From Actinocrinis sp035653575 (GTDB taxonomy: Bacteria > Actinomycetota > Actinomycetes > Streptomycetales > Catenulisporaceae): 64,000 nucleotides of DNA. Made by a program: the position numbers and the translations under genes. The notes under the pieces were generated by a model. The model was not told the origin of the DNA. It did no database searches and worked only from the letters and a program-made list of their open reading frames with translations. Positions 59,469-64,000 of this stretch are shown here, piece after piece (within the stretch, counting starts at the first letter, position 1; each line of letters opens with the position of its first letter). The DNA lies in contig NZ_DASRBQ010000002.1 in assembly GCF_035653575.1 (NCBI RefSeq), positions 1 through 64,000 of the forward strand, given 5' to 3'.

Positions 59469-61094
59469 ATGAAGCCATATCCACCCGGTGATCCGCCGAA
59501 CCGCCGAAGAGACACCGCCGACCGCGAGCAGGAGCCGACGCCCGCGACCGAGCCGGTGAAAGGATGCTCACTCGCCGACGCCGTCCTCGCGGTGGCCGGG
59601 GAGCCGGAGCCCGAGGCCGCGCTGCGCCGAACCGTGGAGAAGGCGATGATCCTCACCAGCGCGCAGCACGGGGCGGTCGGAGAACCGCCCGCGCACGCCT
59701 TGGAGACCACCTGGCTCGGCACGCCGATTCCGTTGGGGGCGACCGTTTACACGCAGCTCTATCTGACAGACAAGGCCGACGGCACACGGTTCACGGCGCA
59801 GGACGAGATCGCGGCCGGCACCCTGGCGCGGGCCGCCGGGCTGGCGCTCGGACACGCCAGCGAACGCGAGCACGCGCAGTTGGAGCGCAGGCGCCTGACC
59901 GCGATCGGACGGTTGGCCGGCAGTCTGCTGGCCGGGGAGCCGCCGCCGGTCGCGCTTGAGGCGTTGGCCGAGCAGGCGCGCGAGCTGGCGGATGCCGATC
60001 TGGTGACCGTGACGCTGCCGGACGAGGACGGCGTGCACCAGATTCTCGAGGTGGCGGTGGGCCAGCGCGCCGAGCTCGTCAGGGGCCTGCTTTCGGTGCG
60101 GGAGGGCTCGGCCACCGGCGAGGTGCTGCGCACCGGTCGGGCCGCGATCTTCCCGGACGTCGAAGCCGTCTCGGCGAGCGGCGAGGCAGCAGGATCGGGC
60201 GCCGCCGGGGAGACGGGCACTTCCGGAAGCACCGGCAGTGCGGCAGGTACGGCCGGCCCGGGAATCGCGGCCGACCGGTTTGCCGAGCTCGGGGTCGGTC
60301 CGGCGCTGCTGCTGCCGATGGGGGCGGAGGGCCGGGTGCGTGGAGTGCTCGCGGTCTGCCGGCGCAAAGGGCGCGCCGCGTTCGAGCCCGCGATCCACGC
60401 GTCGGTCGCCGAGCTCGCCAGACAGGCGGCGCAGCTGCTGAACCTGGCCGACCGGCGGCTGGACGACGAGTGGGTCCAGGTGTATCAGGACCGTGAACGG
60501 ATCGCCCGCGACCTGCACGACCTCGTGGTGCAGCGGCTCTTCGGCGTCTGCCTCTCGCTGGAGGGCGCGCGCAACCGGGCGCAGCGCGGCGACGTGGCCG
60601 AGCGGATCGGGCAGAGCATCGACGAGCTCGACGACACCATCCGGCAGATCCGCTCGACCATCTTCGCGCTGCAGGCCCAGGGCGCGACCCGGCCCGGCTC
60701 GCCGCTGCGGCACCGGATCATCCAGGAGGTCGACGCCGCGCGCCAAGTGCTCGGCTTCTCTGCCGCGCTGCGGATGGAGGGCCTGATCGACACGGATGTG
60801 CCGCCGGCCGTAGCGGAGAACGTCATCGCGGTGCTGCGCGAGGCGCTGGCGAACGTGGCCAGGCACGCCCAGGCAAGGCGGGTCGAAGTGGACGTCGCGG
60901 TGAGCGACCGGGTGACGATCGAGATCGTGGACGACGGCCTCGGGCCGCCAGCCTCGCTGCGCCGCAGCGGCCTGGCCAATCTCGCCCGCCGGGCCGAGCA
61001 GTTCGCCGGCGAGCTCAAGGTGGAGCCGGTGCACCGGGGCGGCAGCGGACTCGGCACCGGCACCCGCATCAGCTGGCAGGTCCCGCTGCGCTGA
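59469..61094 (+). CDS. GAF-domain sensor histidine kinase (NarL/DevS class)
   Basis: Soluble kinase of 541 residues. GAF-like regions (about 45-145 and 160-335) are interrupted by a Gly/Ser/Ala/Thr-rich insertion of about 35 residues (around 235-270). The HisKA_3 phosphoacceptor His is in RIARDLHDLVVQRLFGV, followed by a dimerisation helix. The HATPase shows REALANVARHAQA and IVDDGLGPP. The ATG has GGAGC upstream. No membrane helix. It resembles DevS in layout, but haem-binding residues cannot be confirmed. The partner is probably the NarL-type regulator encoded nearby on the opposite strand. Confidence 0.85.
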   Translation: MKPYPPGDPPNRRRDTADREQEPTPATEPVKGCSLADAVLAVAGEPEPEAALRRTVEKAMILTSAQHGAVGEPPAHALETTWLGTPIPLGATVYTQLYLTDKADGTRFTAQDEIAAGTLARAAGLALGHASEREHAQLERRRLTAIGRLAGSLLAGEPPPVALEALAEQARELADADLVTVTLPDEDGVHQILEVAVGQRAELVRGLLSVREGSATGEVLRTGRAAIFPDVEAVSASGEAAGSGAAGETGTSGSTGSAAGTAGPGIAADRFAELGVGPALLLPMGAEGRVRGVLAVCRRKGRAAFEPAIHASVAELARQAAQLLNLADRRLDDEWVQVYQDRERIARDLHDLVVQRLFGVCLSLEGARNRAQRGDVAERIGQSIDELDDTIRQIRSTIFALQAQGATRPGSPLRHRIIQEVDAARQVLGFSAALRMEGLIDTDVPPAVAENVIAVLREALANVARHAQARRVEVDVAVSDRVTIEIVDDGLGPPASLRRSGLANLARRAEQFAGELKVEPVHRGGSGLGTGTRISWQVPLR

Positions 61095-61152
61095 ATCGGC
61101 CCCTGGACGGCCCGCACTGCGGACTCGGCACCGACGCCGGCTGCCAGCCGTC

Positions 61153-61581
61153 TCAGCCTTCTGCTTCCCGCGCGCCGTTCTGCTTCTCGAGCCCGAGCCG
61201 CCGGCCCGAGGTCAGGCCGGGGCGCAGCCGCATGACCGTCTCGCTGTCGTCGATGATCCTCGGCCACCTCGGATCGGCCCGCAGCGCTGCGGCCTCCTGC
61301 CGGTCCTCCACGGGCTCGGCCCGGCCCACCACGGTGACCCACCAGCCCCCGTCCATGCCGCGGTCCAGCTCGTCAGCCTGGAGCCCGACCACGGCGTGGT
61401 CGATCGGGGCCAGCAGCCAGTCCGCGCGCACCGTGCACACCAGGAGGTCCTCGTCCAACTCGGCGTGCTCCACCAGGAAGTTGACCGGCACGACCGCGGG
61501 CAGTCCCGAGGCGGTGTAGACGATGCGGCCGAACGGCCGGGTGGAGAGCAGCGTGAGGCACTCGCGCCGGCTCAGCTCCAT
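61153..61581 (-). CDS. Pyridoxamine-5'-phosphate-oxidase-like split-barrel protein
   Basis: Protein of about 142 residues with the split-barrel flavin-binding fold: SRRECLTLLSTRPFGRIVYT, GLPAVVPVNFLVEHAEL and VVGLQADELDRGMDGGW. This group binds FMN or F420-type cofactors and is often linked to DevR-type regulators in actinomycetes. The ATG is chosen for the family start; no good ribosome-binding site is seen. It reads downstream of the response regulator gene on the same strand, with a 61-bp gap. Confidence 0.82.
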   Translation of the reverse strand: MELSRRECLTLLSTRPFGRIVYTASGLPAVVPVNFLVEHAELDEDLLVCTVRADWLLAPIDHAVVGLQADELDRGMDGGWWVTVVGRAEPVEDRQEAAALRADPRWPRIIDDSETVMRLRPGLTSGRRLGLEKQNGAREAEG

Positions 61582-61642
61582 GACACACCCGCCCGCGCCG
61601 CCGGGCCGTGCCGGTACGCGCCATCGCCTTGAATCGCAGCGG

Positions 61643-62341
61643 TCACCCTGGTCGCCATCGCTCTCCCCCTTCGCGTAGCAGACGACGTTCCGTCGCGAAT
61701 GCCGCGATCTGCGCGCGCCGGGCCATGCCCAGTTTCTGCAGGAGCCGCGACACATAATTCTTAACGGTCTTCTCGGTCAGACCGGTTCGGTCCGCGATCT
61801 GCCGGTTCGTCAGGCCCTGGCCGATCAGGTCGAGCAGGTGGTCCTCGCGGGCTGACAACTCGAGCTCGGGCCCGGCATCGCGCGGGACCGCGGCGCGAAG
61901 CCGGTCGAGCATGCGCGTCGTGGACGTGGGATCGAGGATTGACTCACCGGACGCGACCGCGCGTACCGCACTGATCAAGTCGGTACCGCGCACCTGCTTG
62001 AGCAAGTAGCCGGATGCGCCCGCCATCACGGCCTCGAACAGCGCGTCGTCATCGCTGTAAGAGGTCAGCATCAGGCAAGCCAGCTCGGGCATACGGGAAC
62101 GCAACTCACGACAGAGCGAGACTCCGTCGCCGTCCGGGAGGCGCACATCGAGGATGGCCACACGCGGCCGCAGCGCGGGTACCAGCCGCAGCGCCTCGGC
62201 CGCGCCGGATGCCTCCCCGGCGAAAACCAGGCCGGGCGCCGATTCGATCAGATCCCTGACCCCGCGCCGGACGATCTCGTGATCGTCCACGACCGCCACC
62301 CGGACGGCCTCACCCCCCGGGTGCCCCGGCTCCTCATCCAC
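61643..62341 (-). CDS. NarL/DevR-type response regulator
   Basis: Response regulator of 232 residues. The receiver domain has the acidic pair VVDDHEIVRRG, phosphoacceptor D65 in VAILDVRLPDGDG, and the conserved Lys in YLLKQVRG. The C-terminal LuxR helix-turn-helix is LTNRQIADRTGLTEKTVKNY. The GTG with AGGAG six bases upstream is chosen over an ATG at 62398, which lacks a ribosome-binding site. It is probably activated by the GAF sensor kinase encoded convergently. Confidence 0.9.
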   Translation of the reverse strand: MDEEPGHPGGEAVRVAVVDDHEIVRRGVRDLIESAPGLVFAGEASGAAEALRLVPALRPRVAILDVRLPDGDGVSLCRELRSRMPELACLMLTSYSDDDALFEAVMAGASGYLLKQVRGTDLISAVRAVASGESILDPTSTTRMLDRLRAAVPRDAGPELELSAREDHLLDLIGQGLTNRQIADRTGLTEKTVKNYVSRLLQKLGMARRAQIAAFATERRLLREGGERWRPG

Positions 62342-62648
62342 CGCCCGCTCCTCGCGACGTCTCGCTCGACCGCCGCACCGCGGCGAAGCGTCACTCATGA
62401 AGAGTTCGACCACTGGCACGCTAATTGAGGCCGGTGCGCGCCGGAAGGGGGCCCTCGCAACCACATCGCCGCGGGTGCGAACCGGACCGGCGGGAAGTGA
62501 AAGTTAGCGCACACCCGATCACACACGTGCGCGTGCGCTCCGGCGCGGGTAAAAGCCGCCCGTCGAGGTGAACCCGGGCGCGGGCGCCGCCGTGAAGGAG
62601 GCAAGCTCCCCTCTCACCCGCGGAGCGACCCGGCGTCAGGAGGCGACC

Positions 62649-62993
62649 ATGGACTCGGAAGACACCGAGCTGAGCCCTCGACCGCGGCGGCGCGGCCTGT
62701 GGCGCGATGTTCGGGGGCGCCGTGCGCGGCGGTCGCGGCGTGAGGCCTGGAACCTGCGCTTCGAGTCGATCGGCGCGCGGATCCCGGCCGCGATGGTGGT
62801 CACCTCGCCGACCCTGCTGCGGGCCGCCGTGGAGGAGGTGTGCTGGCAGGTCGCCATGGACTCCTGGCTGGCGACCCGCCCGCGCCGGTGGCGGCGGCGC
62901 GCGTACGCCGCGTGGGCCGCTCAGTTCAAGGAGCTGGAGCGGCGCCGCGAGCAGCTGCGTCAGCTGGTCGAGGCGGAAGTGCTCGCCTGCTGA
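62649..62993 (+). CDS. Small basic protein of unknown function
   Basis: Protein of 114 residues, very rich in Arg (PRRRGLWRDVRGRRARRSRR near the start; TRPRRWRRRAYAAW later) with a predicted C-terminal helix ending EVLAC. No signal peptide, membrane helix or known family. The ATG has AGGAGG six bases upstream, a strong site, so it is likely translated. An upstream in-frame ATG at 62568 lacks such a site. The high Arg content might indicate nucleic-acid binding, but that is a guess. Confidence 0.6.
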   Translation: MDSEDTELSPRPRRRGLWRDVRGRRARRSRREAWNLRFESIGARIPAAMVVTSPTLLRAAVEEVCWQVAMDSWLATRPRRWRRRAYAAWAAQFKELERRREQLRQLVEAEVLAC

Positions 62994-63045
62994 ACGTGCC
63001 GGGCCCTGCCCCGGTCCCCGGCCGACCAGCCGCCGACCGGCTCCC

Positions 63046-64000
63046 TCAGCCCTCGGTTCGGTCCACAGCGTCCGCGGCGTCCGCAGCGTTCTCGGGAGCG
63101 TGCCGCCGGCCGCGGCCCAGCCAACCGGCCAGCCCGGCCGCGAGCAGGTCGCCGACCGTGGTCAGCAGGCGCGAGACCAGGGCGACGGCCGTCGCCTTTC
63201 CCGCTCCGAGCACCGGAGAGAGCGAGGCGACCAGCACCACCTCGCGCACGCCCGCGCCCGCCGGAGCCAGCACGACCAGGAAGCCCGCGCACCAGGCGAA
63301 CGCGAAACCGCCGGTCGCGAGCAGGAACGTGCGGCCGTCCGAGGCACCGAGGCGTACCGCGAGCAGCCACACGCTCAGACCGTTGAGCACCCAGTACAGG
63401 ACCGCCCACAACGTCGCCGCGACAATCGCGCGGCCGGTGAGCGGCACCTCCTGAACCGGCCTGCGGGCCAGCCGCAGCAGCCGGTCGAGCGCCGGATTGA
63501 GCACCCTCGGGTGCAGCGCGACCAGCAGCACCGGCGCGGCGAGGAACGCCCAGCCGTAGCCCCCGGTGGTCGAACCGGTCAGCCCGGCCACGGTGCAAAT
63601 CGCCGCCACGATCAGGCCCGCGGCCAAGGACACCAGTATCGTGATCACGGCCACGGTGGCGGAACGGCGCCGCGGGATGCGCTGCGCCTGCCCGAGCTCC
63701 ATCTGCGCGAGCACCGGCCAGACCGCGCCCGGCAGATACTTGCCGACCTGTCCGACGAAGAAGATCCGCGACGCGGCCGCGAGCGGCACCCGCGATCCCG
63801 CGGCGGTCAACAGCGAGCGCCACTGCAGCACCGAGGCGAGCAGCCCGAGCAGCACCAGGCCGAACGATCCGGCCATGACCGCCGCGCCGAGCCCGGAGAG
63901 CCCGGCCCGGACCTGGGACCACTCGTCCTCGATCGCGTAGCCGCCGAGCCCGACGGCGAGCAGCACGAACCCGACGCGCACGGCCGTGCTGCCGAGCAGC
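63046..64000 (-). CDS. Flippase-like (LPG-synthase TM region) membrane protein, 5' end possibly outside window
   Basis: Integral membrane protein with at least seven hydrophobic segments, of the lysylphosphatidylglycerol synthetase transmembrane-region family (UPF0104/flippase-like). Typical parts are FFVGQVGKYLPGAVWPVLAQ, TGGFAFAWCAGFLVVLAPAG with GVREVVL, and a C-terminal helix before a polar tail. The frame is open to the right edge. A GTG at 63981 is possible, but the codons upstream (LLGSTA) look like a continuing membrane segment, so the true start may lie beyond the window. Confidence 0.82.
   Translation of the reverse strand, partial: LLGSTAVRVGFVLLAVGLGGYAIEDEWSQVRAGLSGLGAAVMAGSFGLVLLGLLASVLQWRSLLTAAGSRVPLAAASRIFFVGQVGKYLPGAVWPVLAQMELGQAQRIPRRRSATVAVITILVSLAAGLIVAAICTVAGLTGSTTGGYGWAFLAAPVLLVALHPRVLNPALDRLLRLARRPVQEVPLTGRAIVAATLWAVLYWVLNGLSVWLLAVRLGASDGRTFLLATGGFAFAWCAGFLVVLAPAGAGVREVVLVASLSPVLGAGKATAVALVSRLLTTVGDLLAAGLAGWLGRGRRHAPENAADAADAVDRTEG

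Noticed and set aside
1..64000. tRNA, rRNA, CRISPR arrays, insertion sequences and secondary-metabolite synthase genes
   Set aside because: None could be recognised; repeats present are short tandem arrays without spacer structure, and no transposase motifs were seen.

Overview
The window is very GC-rich DNA from an actinomycete with a Streptomyces-like gene set. The markers are a WhiB-type regulator, a complete conservon (sensor, roadblock, DUF742 and Ras-like GTPase), XRE regulators of the DUF5753/DUF397 kind, a membrane-bound LysM-BTAD protein, a PknG-type kinase and many GTG/TTG starts. The order cannot be fixed from sequence reading alone; Streptomycetales or Catenulisporales would fit. 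No rRNA, tRNA, CRISPR array or insertion sequence was recognised.

Layout, left to right. 1-2 kb is a small accessory junction: a tyrosine recombinase that runs off the left edge, then an XRE regulator cut short at its C-terminus. 2-5.6 kb holds an M24 aminopeptidase, an FmdB zinc ribbon and two small membrane proteins. 5.6-8.1 kb is a YczE-type membrane protein with a 52-residue partner, divergent from a MocR regulator. 8.2-9.9 kb is a secreted GH18 chitinase with two DasR-like boxes around its -35 element. 10.1-12.5 kb is a SAM methyltransferase divergent from an XRE/DUF397 pair.

12.7-22.4 kb is the most striking locus. Seven tightly packed minus-strand genes encode a GlnX-type membrane sensor, a GlnH-type binding lipoprotein, a helical protein of unknown function, a PknG-type kinase with extra zinc ribbons, a PP2C phosphatase with zinc ribbons, a VWA protein and an FHA protein with zinc ribbons. 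Sensor, writer, eraser and reader of Ser/Thr phosphorylation are thus co-encoded, and three of the proteins share the same zinc-ribbon module.

22.5-32.2 kb holds a HAD hydrolase, an Nramp-related transporter with non-canonical metal-site motifs and a possibly structured leader RNA, KdpD/KdpE without kdpFABC, a secreted glutamic (G1) peptidase and an XRE-TPR regulator. 32.5-37.5 kb holds a WhiB protein, a GH13 glucosidase, an SPFH/ribbon-helix-helix pair and a proline iminopeptidase. 37.5-43.1 kb holds a ParA-like ATPase with a large LysM-BTAD membrane protein and a divergent gene of uncertain role. 43.1-47.1 kb holds an ArsR/SRPBCC operon with two palindromic operators, RNase Z and an S53 peptidase.

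47.2-55.5 kb encodes an osmoprotectant (OpuC/ProU-like) ABC transporter whose binding lipoprotein lies about 4.7 kb from the ATPase/permease genes. A GNAT gene and a whole conservon lie between them. 55.8-64 kb holds a small secreted protein, an amidohydrolase, a secreted PNGase A-like protein, a GAF sensor kinase, a flavin-type split-barrel protein, a NarL-type regulator, a small basic protein and a flippase-like membrane protein cut by the right edge.
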